Position numbers and translations under genes: made by a program. DNA of 26,523 nt from an uncultured Clostridia bacterium. GTDB lineage: Bacteria > Bacillota > Clostridia > Christensenellales > UBA1242. The stretch lies in assembly GCA_947623795.1 (NCBI GenBank), contig CANQHS010000005.1, positions 1 to 26,523 of the forward strand, read 5' to 3'. Numbering within the stretch: position 1 is the first letter of the stretch; the number at the start of each line of letters is the position of its first letter. Shown here piece after piece: positions 13,877 through 23,108 of this stretch. The notes under the pieces are model-generated. The model did no database searches. It was not told the DNA's origin and saw only the letters and a list, made by a program, of their open reading frames with translations.

Positions 13877-15781
13877 ATGAAAAGATTTAAAACTTTTTAT
13901 AACATTTATAATATTGAAAAACGATTTGTTGCAACAATTTTAATAATACTTGCCCTTTTTGTTTCACTCTTAGGGCGAGTTTTTTATTTGCAAATCATAA
14001 ATGGAAAAAAATTGCAAATGTTGGCAGCGGAAGAGTGGCTTAGGTCGCTCCCGTTGAGCAGCAAACGTGGCGAAATCATCGATGCAAACGGAGTGAGTTT
14101 GGCAACAACAATAACGACATATGATGTTTATGTTCGGGCAAGAAATGTGACAAAACCCGTTGAGCTAACAAATGCATTGTGCGAAAAATTAAATTTGAGT
14201 TATGACAAAACATACACAAAAGTAACAAACACAAGTTTTAGCGAAATTTTAATCAAAATGCAAGTTGATGAAGCCATTGCAAAATCGCTAACCGAATATG
14301 ACGGAGTATATCTATCTCAAAATGTTGCAAGAGTTTATCCATACTCAAATTTGGCAACGCAAGTTTTGGGCTATTGCACGATTGACAATATTGGTCAGGC
14401 AGGTCTTGAAGCATATTATGACAAATATCTTAAAGGGGTGGACGGCAAGAGCCTAACTCAAACCAATGCACAAGGCAAAGAAATTGAAAATTCGCTCGGC
14501 TATTATATTCCAAGCGTGCCAGGAGCGACTCTCAACACCACATTAGATGCACAAATGCAATCTATTTTAGAGCGCGAACTTTTGTCTGCCTACAACGAGC
14601 ATAAAGCGCTTGGCGTATCTGGCATAATTTTGGATGCGGAAACGGGCGGGATTAAGGCGATGAGTTGCCTTCCAAATTTTGACCTTAACAATATTCCGCG
14701 TAATGACATAGCTGCACTGCAACAAAAATCCAAAAACAGCACAGTTGTTGATGTTTATGAGCCGGGCAGTACATTTAAACTCATAACGCTTGCCGCCGCA
14801 CTCAATGAAGGGTTGGTTAGCGAAGATAGCGAATTTTTTTGCGGCGGACGAATAACTGTTGATGGCGAAACAATAAAATGCTGGAAAACGACTGGACATG
14901 GACATCAAACTTTAGTTGAAGCGTTTAAAAATAGTTGCAACTGTGTGTTCGTGAATTTAGCATTGCGGCTTGGCATTAAAAAATATTATGAATATCTTAA
15001 TCTTTTCGGCTTGGGCGAAAAAACGGGCGTGGATATTTTCAGCGAAAGTAGCGGCATTGTTATGCCAAAAGAGCAAGTCCGCACAGTGGATTTAGCGCGT
15101 ATCGGATTTGGCCATGCTGTGGCTGTAACAATGCTTCAAATGGCAAATGTTTATGCGAAAATAACGACGGGGTATAACACAACTCCGCACCTTATGGAAA
15201 GCATCAACACGGAAACAGAAACGCTCTATAAAATAAATCCTAGCAAACACAAAATTAAACTTAAAGAAGAAACTATTTCAACAATTAATGCAATGCTAGC
15301 AAACAATGTCAATAGCGAGGGCAATTACACATTTATTTCGGGCTACGATGTTGGCGGCAAGACAGGAACTGCACAAAAATATGCGGAAAATGGACAAATC
15401 GCCACGGGAAAATATATTTCGAGCTTTATAGGCACATATCCAGCGGCCAATCCTAAATATGTGATGATAATTTGCGTCAATGAACCTAGCAATGGAGTAT
15501 ATTATGGCGGCGTTGTGGCAAAACCAATAGGGCAGAAAGTTTTTAGCGAAATTTTTAAAGTTAAATCAATCGCTCCAACCGATTCAAGTCAACTAGAAAA
15601 CGCTCCGTCAATAAAAATGCCAAATTTAATTGGACTTCCAATCGCGGAAGCGTCCGCAATTCTAAAAAGTATGGGGTTAGATTGCATGTTTGATGGCGAA
15701 GGCGAATATGTTATAAATCAACTGCCAAGCGAAAAGACACTTTTGTATTTAGGGGAAATTGTATATTTAATAACTAATTGA
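13877..15781 (+). CDS. Class B penicillin-binding protein with PASTA domain (FtsI/SpoVD type)
   Basis: This D,D-transpeptidase cross-links septal or spore peptidoglycan and works with the FtsW-type glycosyltransferase. The 634-aa protein has an N-terminal membrane anchor (about 17-37) and a PBP dimerisation region (SSKRGEIIDANG onwards). The transpeptidase domain has the active-site STFK (S298, K301 in EPGSTFKL), SCN (353-355) and KTGTAQ (495-500). One C-terminal PASTA domain follows (about residues 575-634, MPNLIGLPIAEASAILKSMG). PASTA-bearing class B PBPs at this locus include vegetative PbpB/FtsI and sporulation SpoVD; the sequence alone does not decide. ATG 13877 has no SD but a TATAAT 5 bases upstream. 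The gap to the upstream gene is 36 bases. Confidence 0.95.
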   Translation: MKRFKTFYNIYNIEKRFVATILIILALFVSLLGRVFYLQIINGKKLQMLAAEEWLRSLPLSSKRGEIIDANGVSLATTITTYDVYVRARNVTKPVELTNALCEKLNLSYDKTYTKVTNTSFSEILIKMQVDEAIAKSLTEYDGVYLSQNVARVYPYSNLATQVLGYCTIDNIGQAGLEAYYDKYLKGVDGKSLTQTNAQGKEIENSLGYYIPSVPGATLNTTLDAQMQSILERELLSAYNEHKALGVSGIILDAETGGIKAMSCLPNFDLNNIPRNDIAALQQKSKNSTVVDVYEPGSTFKLITLAAALNEGLVSEDSEFFCGGRITVDGETIKCWKTTGHGHQTLVEAFKNSCNCVFVNLALRLGIKKYYEYLNLFGLGEKTGVDIFSESSGIVMPKEQVRTVDLARIGFGHAVAVTMLQMANVYAKITTGYNTTPHLMESINTETETLYKINPSKHKIKLKEETISTINAMLANNVNSEGNYTFISGYDVGGKTGTAQKYAENGQIATGKYISSFIGTYPAANPKYVMIICVNEPSNGVYYGGVVAKPIGQKVFSEIFKVKSIAPTDSSQLENAPSIKMPNLIGLPIAEASAILKSMGLDCMFDGEGEYVINQLPSEKTLLYLGEIVYLITN

Positions 15782-15830
15782 TAATATTTTGTCTTATTTT
15801 GTAATGGCCTAACAAGAGCTTTCTAGTTGT

Positions 15831-15842
15831 GCTAAATTTAGC
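15831..15842. repeat. 12-bp palindrome upstream of murE
   Basis: GCTAAATTTAGC is a perfect palindrome ending 8 bases before the murE SD region centre, in the 75-bp gap between the PBP gene and murE. It could be an operator; no good promoter is evident beside it. Confidence 0.35.
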
Positions 15843-15856
15843 ATAAGGGGTGGAAA

Positions 15857-17314
15857 ATGAAACTGTTTGAAATCATATCAAATTTAAAATTTGTGGGTAT
15901 TAAAAACTATAAAGATTTGGATATCGACTCATTAACTTGTTCTAGCAAAGAAAAAGTGAATTCTGGCATTTATTTTTGCATAAAAGGGCTAAAACAAGAC
16001 GGACACGATTTTGCGAACGAAAGCATAAAAAATGGAGCTGTTTGTTTGGTTGTTGAACATTTTTTGGATTTGCCAATAACACAAATAATGGTGGAAAATG
16101 TGCGGGTTGCAATGTCTTATATTAGTTCGATTTTCTATAAAACTTATAAATCCAAAATGAAGTTTATTGGCATCACGGGAACAAATGGAAAGACGACAAC
16201 AACTTTTTTGATGCGGGAAATTTTATCGTCCATGGGCAAGCGGGTTGGACTTATTGGAACGGAAGGCGTTTATATCAATAATTTGTTGTTGCCGCCAATG
16301 CTGACAACTCCCGACCCAATAATTTTGCATAAACTTATAGCCGATATGGAAAATAATGGCTGCGAATATTGCATTATGGAGGTTAGCGCGCACGCAATTG
16401 CACTCAATAAAATTGACAACATTTATTTTGATGTTGTTGGACTAACAAATATAACAAAGGACCATTTGGATTTCTTTTTCACAATAGAAAATTATATCAA
16501 GTGTAAAGCAAGCTTGTTTGATTATAAACACGCAAAAATGGGTGTTATAAATGTTGATGCAAAATATTTAAAAGATATAGCAAAAAAATCCAACATCGAA
16601 ATTTCAACAATAGGCAAAGATGGAAAAATTAAATTGACAGAAACGTTCCAATCTCTTAAAGGAAGCAACTTTAAATTTGAAGTGGGAGATAAGAAATATT
16701 CCGCCCACACAAATCTTATGGGGGAATATAACATATATAATGCACTCATGGCAATCGAGTGCTTAAAATCTATAGGATTTGAATATAAAGACATTTTAAA
16801 CTGCCTAAAACAACTCGAGGTGAATGTCCCAGGGAGGTTTAATGTTTTGAATATAGATGCAGACTTTAATGTTGTTATCGACTATGCACACACTCCAGAT
16901 GGAATAAAAAATGTCTTGAGCACAATAAAAAATTTGCCAATCCACAATCTAATAACAGTGTTTGGTTGCGGCGGAAATCGCGATAAAACAAAGCGCAGCG
17001 AAATGGGGCAGATTGCTTCAAATTTAAGCGATTATGTTGTTGTCACTTCGGATAACCCGCGTGATGAAAATCCCGAAATAATAATAGACGATATTTTGCG
17101 AAATAATAATGCAAAAAATATTGTTAGAATAGCTGATAGAAAGTCTGCGATTGAATATGCTTTGAGCCAAGCAAAAGAAAATGATGTTGTTGCAATTCTT
17201 GGGAAAGGTGCGGAAAACTATCAAGAAATTAAAGGCGTTAAAATTCATTTCAGTGATTATGAAGTTGTGGACAATTATTTCAAATATTTTTTAAAAGGTA
17301 AATTGCATGGATGA
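15857..17314 (+). CDS. murE: UDP-MurNAc-tripeptide ligase MurE, probably meso-DAP-adding
   Basis: MurE adds the third amino acid to UDP-MurNAc-L-Ala-D-Glu with ATP. The 485-aa protein has the three Mur ligase domains. The ATP loop GITGTNGKTTT spans about 105-115 (K112). EVSAHAI and NITKDHLDFF mark the central domain. PGRFNVLN and DYAHTPDGI open the third domain. The substrate-selecting motif DNPRDENP (399-406) is of the DNPR type, which in known MurE enzymes indicates meso-diaminopimelate rather than L-lysine. SD AAGGGGTGG precedes ATG 15857. Its end overlaps the mraY start by ATGA. The murF gene, usual neighbour, is absent. Confidence 0.97.
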   Translation: MKLFEIISNLKFVGIKNYKDLDIDSLTCSSKEKVNSGIYFCIKGLKQDGHDFANESIKNGAVCLVVEHFLDLPITQIMVENVRVAMSYISSIFYKTYKSKMKFIGITGTNGKTTTTFLMREILSSMGKRVGLIGTEGVYINNLLLPPMLTTPDPIILHKLIADMENNGCEYCIMEVSAHAIALNKIDNIYFDVVGLTNITKDHLDFFFTIENYIKCKASLFDYKHAKMGVINVDAKYLKDIAKKSNIEISTIGKDGKIKLTETFQSLKGSNFKFEVGDKKYSAHTNLMGEYNIYNALMAIECLKSIGFEYKDILNCLKQLEVNVPGRFNVLNIDADFNVVIDYAHTPDGIKNVLSTIKNLPIHNLITVFGCGGNRDKTKRSEMGQIASNLSDYVVVTSDNPRDENPEIIIDDILRNNNAKNIVRIADRKSAIEYALSQAKENDVVAILGKGAENYQEIKGVKIHFSDYEVVDNYFKYFLKGKLHG

Positions 17315-18309
17315 TAAAAATTTTAGTTGCTTTTTTATCTAGTTTTTTTCTCAGTCTAATTTTGATGCCAATCATTATTAAATTGTTGAAAAAATTAAGT
17401 GCGGGACAAACTATTCTAGGCTATGTTGAAGAGCATAAAAATAAAAACGGGACAACCACTATGGGTGGGGTGGTTTTTATTATAACCACGCTCGTGCTTT
17501 CTTTCGTTTTTTTAAGATATGATACAGCTTGGTTTGTTACATTAATTTTTAGCTTGTTTTTTGGCGTGCTGGGATTTATGGATGATTTTTTGAAAGTTAA
17601 ATATAAGCAAAATTTGGGGCTAAGGCCATATCAAAAAATAATAGGACAACTAGGTTTGTCGATTGTGTTTGCAATTTTTGTGTATTTTTTCACAAAACAA
17701 GCTGGCAATATATTCATTCCGTTCACTAGCAAAAGTTTTGATATAAAATTCTTCGTGATTCCACTTATAATTATCGTTTTATTAGCAACAACAAATAGCG
17801 TAAATTTAACAGACGGGCTTGATGGATTAAGCGGAAGCGTAAGTTTAATTTATCTCATATTTTTTGTTCTTATTTGTTCGATTTTGAAAAATGATTTATA
17901 TCTATCGGGAGAGACGGGAGAAATATTAAATAATCTTGATAATTTGAATATTTTATCCACGCTTTTTATTGGCGCAATTTTGGGATTTTTGTTGTTCAAT
18001 ACAAACAAAGCGAGCATTTTTATGGGTGATGTTGGTTCACTTTGCTTGGGCGGATATATTGGTGCGAGTGCTTGCCTTGTTGGACTAGAATTAATTGTTC
18101 CAATTTTGGGTTTTTGTTTTGTGTTTAGTGCAGTGTCGGTTATTTTGCAAGTGGTTGTTTACAAAACAAAACATAAACGCATTTTTAAAATGGCACCATT
18201 TCATCATCACTTACAGATGAGCGGACTTAGCGAGCCCAAAATTGTTGCAATTTATTCCGCTGTTACAATCGTTTTGGGTGTCCTTTCCGTTATTTTTTAT
18301 ATTTTGTAA
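17311..18309 (+). CDS. mraY: Phospho-MurNAc-pentapeptide transferase MraY
   Basis: MraY transfers phospho-MurNAc-pentapeptide to undecaprenyl phosphate, forming lipid I at the cytoplasmic membrane face. The 332-aa polytopic protein contains TTMGGVVFI, FMDDFLKVKYKQNLGLRPYQKI with the catalytic aspartates, NSVNLTDGLDGLSG, NKASIFMGDVGSLCLGG and the APFHHHLQMSG histidine motif, all in family order. Start ATG 17311 overlaps the murE stop by ATGA. A weak AAGGT lies about 11 bases upstream, so translation is likely coupled. murD follows after 39 bases. Confidence 0.97.
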   Translation: MIKILVAFLSSFFLSLILMPIIIKLLKKLSAGQTILGYVEEHKNKNGTTTMGGVVFIITTLVLSFVFLRYDTAWFVTLIFSLFFGVLGFMDDFLKVKYKQNLGLRPYQKIIGQLGLSIVFAIFVYFFTKQAGNIFIPFTSKSFDIKFFVIPLIIIVLLATTNSVNLTDGLDGLSGSVSLIYLIFFVLICSILKNDLYLSGETGEILNNLDNLNILSTLFIGAILGFLLFNTNKASIFMGDVGSLCLGGYIGASACLVGLELIVPILGFCFVFSAVSVILQVVVYKTKHKRIFKMAPFHHHLQMSGLSEPKIVAIYSAVTIVLGVLSVIFYIL

Positions 18310-18348
18310 TATTTGTATTTTTTAGAAAATAAAATCTAGTAGGTGAAT

Positions 18349-19650
18349 ATGTTTAAAAATAAAAATTGTTTAGTATATGGAATGTCAATTTCAGGGGAGT
18401 GGGCGAGCAAACTTTTAGTTAAATATAAAGCTAATGTTTTTTTGTTTGATGACGACGAGGACAAACTAAAAACAAAGCCTATTAAAACTTGTTATGTTTT
18501 GCGCGAATTAAACGAAAATTTAATTTGTCAGTTTGATTACATAATCCTGTCGCCATCAATTGAAAAAGATAACAAATTTGTTCAGATTGCAAAGAAAAAT
18601 AACATTCCAATTCTAAGCGAGGTTGAACTCGCAAGTAAATTTTGCAAACGCCTTGTTGCAATAACCGGCACGAACGGAAAAACTACAACAGTTGAACTAG
18701 TGACAAGCATGTTAAAAAAACGATATAAAGCGATAGCTTGTGGAAATATTGGATATCCATTATCTAGGGCTGTTTTAGAAAATAAAAAGCAAATTTGTGT
18801 TTGTGAAGTTAGCAGTTTTATGTTGGAAAATTGCAACACATTTTCGCCACACGTTGCAACAATTTTAAATATAGAGCCCGACCATTTAGTTCGACATAAA
18901 ACTATGGAAGAATACACAAAATTAAAATACAATATTTTTAAAAATTTAACACCTCGCGATTATGCGGTTATTAATTTGGACAATGGAATTTGTCCAACTT
19001 TAGATACGCTCAAAATTACATATTCATTAACAAAAAATGCAGATATATATTTACATAGCAACTCAATATTTTTGCATCAAGAAAAAATTGTAAATTTAAA
19101 CGAAATCAAGCTAAAGGGCAAACACAATTTATATAACATAATGTGCGCAATTGCGTATGCTTATATTTATAGAATTAAGCCAGCCGATATGCGCGATGCA
19201 ATAATAAATTTTACCGGCGATAAATTTAGAATTGAAAATGTTGGAAATGTTCGTGGAATAAATTTTGTAAATGATAGCAAATCCACAAATATTGCATCCA
19301 CACTTGCGAGCGTGGAATCGATTAAGGGAAGCATAATTTTGCTTTTGGGCGGATCAGATAAAAAATTAGATTTTTCAAAACTTTTTTCAAAACTTCCAAA
19401 ACGTGTGAAACAGATTTTTGCATATGGAGAAATTGCAGATGACATTATTTCAAAAAATACAAAATTTAATATTCAAAAATGTGAAAACTTAAACGAAGCA
19501 TTTGATGAAGCAACAAAAATTTCATTAACAAACGACACAATTTTGCTTTCTCCCGCAACAGCAAGTTATGACCAATATAAAAATTATATAGAACGCGGAA
19601 TTGCTTTTAATAATTTGGTAAGTGAGTATGAAAAAAAGCAAACTAGATAG
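18349..19650 (+). CDS. murD: UDP-MurNAc-L-alanine--D-glutamate ligase MurD
   Basis: MurD adds D-glutamate to UDP-MurNAc-L-Ala. From ATG 18349 the 433-aa protein has the Rossmann-like N-terminal domain (VYGMSISGEWASKLL) and the ATP loop AITGTNGKTTT (104-114, K111). GNIGYPLS, CEVSSFMLE, NIEPDHLVRHKTMEEY, FVNDSKSTN and LLGGSDKKLDF follow. This is the usual MurD motif set. AGGTGA ends 2 bases before the ATG; an in-frame GTG at 18343 lies inside that SD and is unlikely. The 3' end overlaps the ftsW start region by 23 bases. The ligase pathway needs MurC and MurF too, and they are not encoded in this cluster. Confidence 0.96.
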   Translation: MFKNKNCLVYGMSISGEWASKLLVKYKANVFLFDDDEDKLKTKPIKTCYVLRELNENLICQFDYIILSPSIEKDNKFVQIAKKNNIPILSEVELASKFCKRLVAITGTNGKTTTVELVTSMLKKRYKAIACGNIGYPLSRAVLENKKQICVCEVSSFMLENCNTFSPHVATILNIEPDHLVRHKTMEEYTKLKYNIFKNLTPRDYAVINLDNGICPTLDTLKITYSLTKNADIYLHSNSIFLHQEKIVNLNEIKLKGKHNLYNIMCAIAYAYIYRIKPADMRDAIINFTGDKFRIENVGNVRGINFVNDSKSTNIASTLASVESIKGSIILLLGGSDKKLDFSKLFSKLPKRVKQIFAYGEIADDIISKNTKFNIQKCENLNEAFDEATKISLTNDTILLSPATASYDQYKNYIERGIAFNNLVSEYEKKQTR

Positions 19651-20743
19651 TTTGATAATTTTAATATGTACAATAATTTTAGCAATATTTGGTTGCGTTA
19701 TGGTGTATAGTGCGAGCAAATATTCGGCAAGTGTCAATTATCACAATCAATTTTTCTATTTAACAAAACAAATCGTTGGAGTTGCAATTGGCATAATTGG
19801 CTTAATAATTTGCTCACTAATAAATCACAAGATTTACAAAAAATTTTATTGGATTTTCTATTTTGTTGGCATTGTGTTTTTGCTTCTTGTTTTTGTGCCT
19901 GGACTTGGCAAAACGAGTTATGGCGCAACAAGGTGGATTGGCTTTGGAAGTTTCACAATCCAGCCAAGCGAGATTGCAAAATTTTGCCTTGTGTTTTTCT
20001 TGTCAGGCTATCTTGCGGATGGTGACAAACTTAATAATGTAAAACACATCTTAATAACATTAAGTTTGGGCGGAATATATTGTTTGCTAATAATGTTAGA
20101 GCCTAATATGAGCATAACAATGTGCGTGGCTTTCACTTTAATATTTATGCTGTTCATTGCGGGTATGCGGCTAAAAACTTTTGCTTTTTTAAGTGTGCCA
20201 GCAGTGGCGTTGGTGGTTGTGTTAATTTTGATAGAGCCATATAGGTTAAGCCGAATTGTCGCGTTTTTAAATCCTTGGAGCAACCCGCTCGATGAAGGCT
20301 ATCAACTTATACAATCACTATATGCAATCGGCAGTGGCGGAGTTTGGGGAGTTGGGCTATTCAATAGCCGCCAAGCAGAACTCTTTTTGCCATTTAGCGA
20401 AAGTGACTTTATATTTTCAATTATAGCGGAAGAACTCGGCTTTGTTGGGTGTGTTTTGCTTGTTGTTGTCTTTATTTTGCTTATTGTTTCAATTTTCAAG
20501 GTTGGCATGCGAGCAAACAACAAATTTTCCGCTTTCCTTTGTTTTGGGATTGGTGCAATCATTTCAATTCAAGTTTTGTTAAACATAGCGGTTGTGTCTG
20601 GCTCAATTCCGCCAACCGGACTGCCTTTGCCTTTTATTAGCGCGGGCAGCACATCGCTTTTGGTGTTTATGTCCAGTATAGGAGTAGTCTTAAATGTAGA
20701 TAGACAAACGAGAAAAGAAAATTTAAATTGCCAAATAAAGTAA
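19628..20743 (+). CDS. ftsW: FtsW/SpoVE-type peptidoglycan glycosyltransferase
   Basis: This SEDS-family protein polymerises lipid II at the septum with its class B PBP partner. The 371-aa polytopic protein begins with a membrane segment containing CVMVYSAS. It carries TRWIGFGSFTIQPSEIAKF, MLEPNMS, NPWSNPLDEGYQLIQSLYAIGSGG, VGLFNSRQAELFLPFSESDFIFSIIAEELGF (spread over the canonical loop) and SIPPTGLPLPFISAGST near the end. ATG 19628 is preferred; the GTG at 19622 lies in the SD-like GGTAAGTGAG. The gene overlaps murD by 23 bases. FtsW and SpoVE cannot be separated from sequence here; RodA is less likely in this locus. Confidence 0.95.
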   Translation: MKKSKLDSLIILICTIILAIFGCVMVYSASKYSASVNYHNQFFYLTKQIVGVAIGIIGLIICSLINHKIYKKFYWIFYFVGIVFLLLVFVPGLGKTSYGATRWIGFGSFTIQPSEIAKFCLVFFLSGYLADGDKLNNVKHILITLSLGGIYCLLIMLEPNMSITMCVAFTLIFMLFIAGMRLKTFAFLSVPAVALVVVLILIEPYRLSRIVAFLNPWSNPLDEGYQLIQSLYAIGSGGVWGVGLFNSRQAELFLPFSESDFIFSIIAEELGFVGCVLLVVVFILLIVSIFKVGMRANNKFSAFLCFGIGAIISIQVLLNIAVVSGSIPPTGLPLPFISAGSTSLLVFMSSIGVVLNVDRQTRKENLNCQIK

Positions 20744-20756
20744 AAATTCATATATA
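20728..20756 (+). promoter_or_regulatory. Candidate promoter just before murA
   Basis: -35 TTGCCA (20728-20733, inside the ftsW 3' end), 17-bp spacer, -10-like TATATA (20751-20756), 5 bases before ATG 20762. murA has no SD. The -10 match is only 4 of 6. Confidence 0.35.
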
Positions 20757-20761
20757 CATAT

Positions 20762-22012
20762 ATGAGTTTTTTAATTCGTGGCGGAAGGCCTTTAAATGGC
20801 GAACTGACCATACAAACGAGCAAGAATGCAAGTTTGCCAATAATCTCTGCTAGCATTTTGACAAATGAATATGTAACGCTAAAAAAAATCCCAAACATAA
20901 CTGACACGCACAATATGTTGGAAATAATGAAAAAGTTGGGCGTCATAGTGTCAAAGCGTGGGAGAACTATAACATTAAATAGTAAAAACGCAAGTGGGAA
21001 GCAACTTGATTGCGAATTGAGCAAAACTATGCGTTCGTCTCTTTTTTTGCTTGGCTCGACACTTTCACGATTTAAACAAGTTATGATAACCATGCCTGGT
21101 GGATGCAAAATTGGGAAACGCCCAATTGACATACATATAAACGCTTTCAAAAGACTAAATGTTGATGTGACATATGCTGGCGATTATATTTGTTTTGACG
21201 CTCAAAACGCACGGGCAAACAAAATAAAATTAAAATTGCCAAGTGTTGGAGCAACGGAAAATATTATCCAATTTGCTTGCAAACTTAAAGGAAAAACCAC
21301 AATAATAAACGCTGCAAGAGAGCCAGAAGTTGTGGATTTAGCAAATTTCCTAAATCTTATGGGCGCAAAAATAATCGGTGCCGGCTCTAAAAAAATAACC
21401 ATATATGGGGTAAATAGTTTACACGGGGTATCATATACGCCGGCTGGCGATAGAATTGTTGCTGGGACAATAATGATTGCAGTTGCCATGTGCGGTGGAA
21501 AAGTGACCATAAAAAACGGAGTTCCGCATGCAAATAAAAAATTAATTGAAATTTTATCGAAATTAGGTTGTCAAATAAAAATAAAAAATGATATAATAAA
21601 AATATCGAAAACGACTCCGCTTTTGCCAATAGGCGAAATAAGCACGGGATATTATCCCGATTTCCCAACCGATTTGCAGTCGTTTATGCTAGCATTGGCA
21701 AGTGTAACAACGGGAGAAACGAAAATAAATGAAAATGTTTTTGAAAATCGCTTTCTCATTGTGGACGAATTACAAAAAATGGGTGCTAACATAAAGAAAT
21801 TGAACAATAATTTAGTTCAAGTCAGAGGAACTCAAAACTTGCTGGGAGCGGAAGTTGACGCGCTTGATTTGCGTGGCGGTGCTAGTTTAGTTTTGGCGGG
21901 TCTTGCAGCACAAGGGCAAACAAAAGTCAACAATGTTCATTTTATAGATAGAGGGTATGAACATTTGGAAGTCGTTTTGCGAAAACTTGGAGCAGATATA
22001 AAACGCATATGA
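20762..22012 (+). CDS. murA: UDP-N-acetylglucosamine 1-carboxyvinyltransferase MurA
   Basis: MurA transfers enolpyruvate from PEP to UDP-GlcNAc, the committed step of peptidoglycan synthesis. The 416-aa protein shows SKNASLPI (K21, N22) near the start, MRSSLFLLGSTLSR, and the catalytic loop MPGGCKIGKRPIDIH with Cys115. The cysteine means fosfomycin sensitivity is expected, by family knowledge. YYPDFPTDLQSF and DLRGGASLVLAGL follow in the second domain. ATG 20762 lies 18 bases after ftsW, without an SD but with a promoter-like element. In this cluster it occupies the place where murG, murC or murB normally lie. Its stop overlaps the ftsQ start by ATGA. Confidence 0.96.
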   Translation: MSFLIRGGRPLNGELTIQTSKNASLPIISASILTNEYVTLKKIPNITDTHNMLEIMKKLGVIVSKRGRTITLNSKNASGKQLDCELSKTMRSSLFLLGSTLSRFKQVMITMPGGCKIGKRPIDIHINAFKRLNVDVTYAGDYICFDAQNARANKIKLKLPSVGATENIIQFACKLKGKTTIINAAREPEVVDLANFLNLMGAKIIGAGSKKITIYGVNSLHGVSYTPAGDRIVAGTIMIAVAMCGGKVTIKNGVPHANKKLIEILSKLGCQIKIKNDIIKISKTTPLLPIGEISTGYYPDFPTDLQSFMLALASVTTGETKINENVFENRFLIVDELQKMGANIKKLNNNLVQVRGTQNLLGAEVDALDLRGGASLVLAGLAAQGQTKVNNVHFIDRGYEHLEVVLRKLGADIKRI

Positions 22013-22977
22013 ACAAAAGACGCATTATTTTAATCTCAGTTTTTAGCTTATTGTTGGCAATTGTGATAACACTTGTCGTTTTATTTAATGCTGTTTTTGT
22101 TTTGCGTGAACAAACAATAACATATTTAAGCGAAGTTGATAAAGCCGAAATTCAAAGGCAATATCCAGAATTGACAGATAGTGAAATATTGAAACACACC
22201 AATTTTCAATTAAAAAAATCCATTTTTAGCCAAGATAAAGAAAATGCAAAAAATAGCATTGAACAAGAATATGCTTTTATAAAAGTAGTAAACATTTCGG
22301 CAGTAAGCATCAACAAAATTGACATTCAATTAAAAGCTAGATACAAAATGTTCTACTATAACATCCAAGATAAATATTATATTTTAGATGAAGATTTAAA
22401 AGTCCTTCGAAAAGGGGACAACCTTGAGGCCGATGAGCAGAATTTAATAAAAATTGAGCCGGTCAAAAATCAAGTCACAAACGAAAAAACTGAAAAACTA
22501 ACAGACAACTTGCTCAATGTGACAGAACATACAAAACAAAATGAATTTATTGGCGTACATTATCAGGCAATTTTTGCAAATCTCTATAATTCAATTTATA
22601 AAAATGTCACAATTCAAAAACAAGTCGATGAAGATTTAGAACAAGCTTATCTTGAAAGGGAAGATATCAAAGATTTGCTAAGCGAAGTTTCATTTAAAGT
22701 CGGATATGCTTATGAAAGGCTAATTTTAAATGTTCACTACACTAAAGGTGAGCAGAAATACGACTACACAATCGACATTGGTAAACCAGACGACCGCCTT
22801 GAATATAAAATAAGATATTGTTTTTCCGCAATCCCAACCTTGCTCGACGATGAAACTAATATTGACGAAGAAAAACGAAGCAATGGAACAATAAGATTTT
22901 ATTTTGACGAAAAAGGGCAAGACATTTGCTGTTATTTCGACCAAGAAAACAATTTAATTTGTGTATTAAGCAACTAA
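22009..22977 (+). CDS. ftsQ: Cell-division protein FtsQ/DivIB
   Basis: This 322-aa bitopic protein has a short basic N-terminus, a membrane segment (about 6-30) and a large outer part. The first outer part resembles a POTRA domain (up to about residue 115, FIKVVNISAVSINKIDIQLKAR split by strand turns). YYILDEDLKVLRKGD follows, where FtsQ/DivIB proteins have the D-x-G-x-V/L pattern. The remaining 190 residues are weakly conserved, highly charged and end without the usual acidic tail. Location between murA and ftsA and the topology support FtsQ/DivIB, scaffold of the FtsL/FtsB divisome subcomplex. Start ATG overlaps the murA stop (ATGA); no SD, so coupling is likely. A hairpin terminator follows. 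Confidence 0.85.
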   Translation: MNKRRIILISVFSLLLAIVITLVVLFNAVFVLREQTITYLSEVDKAEIQRQYPELTDSEILKHTNFQLKKSIFSQDKENAKNSIEQEYAFIKVVNISAVSINKIDIQLKARYKMFYYNIQDKYYILDEDLKVLRKGDNLEADEQNLIKIEPVKNQVTNEKTEKLTDNLLNVTEHTKQNEFIGVHYQAIFANLYNSIYKNVTIQKQVDEDLEQAYLEREDIKDLLSEVSFKVGYAYERLILNVHYTKGEQKYDYTIDIGKPDDRLEYKIRYCFSAIPTLLDDETNIDEEKRSNGTIRFYFDEKGQDICCYFDQENNLICVLSN

Positions 22978-23029
22978 ACACACCAAAATATTGTGGTATT
23001 ATGTAAAAATTTTTAAAATTTTGTAATTT

Positions 23030-23067
23030 AAAGTCAATAATATATAAAATTATTTGACTTTTTTTTT
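23030..23067 (+). terminator. Terminator of the dcw transcript, overlapping the ftsA promoter
   Basis: AAAGTCAATAAT (23030-23041) pairs with ATTATTTGACTTT (23049-23061) with one bulged base, and a 9-T run (23059-23067) follows. The descending arm contains the TTGACT -35 box of ftsA. Confidence 0.6.
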
Positions 23068-23082
23068 GCTGTTTTTTATAAT
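23054..23082 (+). promoter_or_regulatory. ftsAZ promoter
   Basis: -35 TTGACT (23054-23059), 17-bp spacer, perfect -10 TATAAT (23077-23082). The predicted 5' leader is about 20 bases and contains the SD GGGGGAG. Confidence 0.85.
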
Positions 23083-23108
23083 ATTTCTAATAATTTTTTG
23101 GGGGAGAA

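Noticed and set aside
20569..21150. 193-aa minus-strand ORF opposite ftsW/murA
   Set aside because: It is antisense to two strongly conserved genes, with no SD or family resemblance; a shadow frame.
22981..23029. AT-only inverted repeats just after ftsQ
   Set aside because: Low-complexity A/T runs pair by chance; the better hairpin is at 23030-23061.
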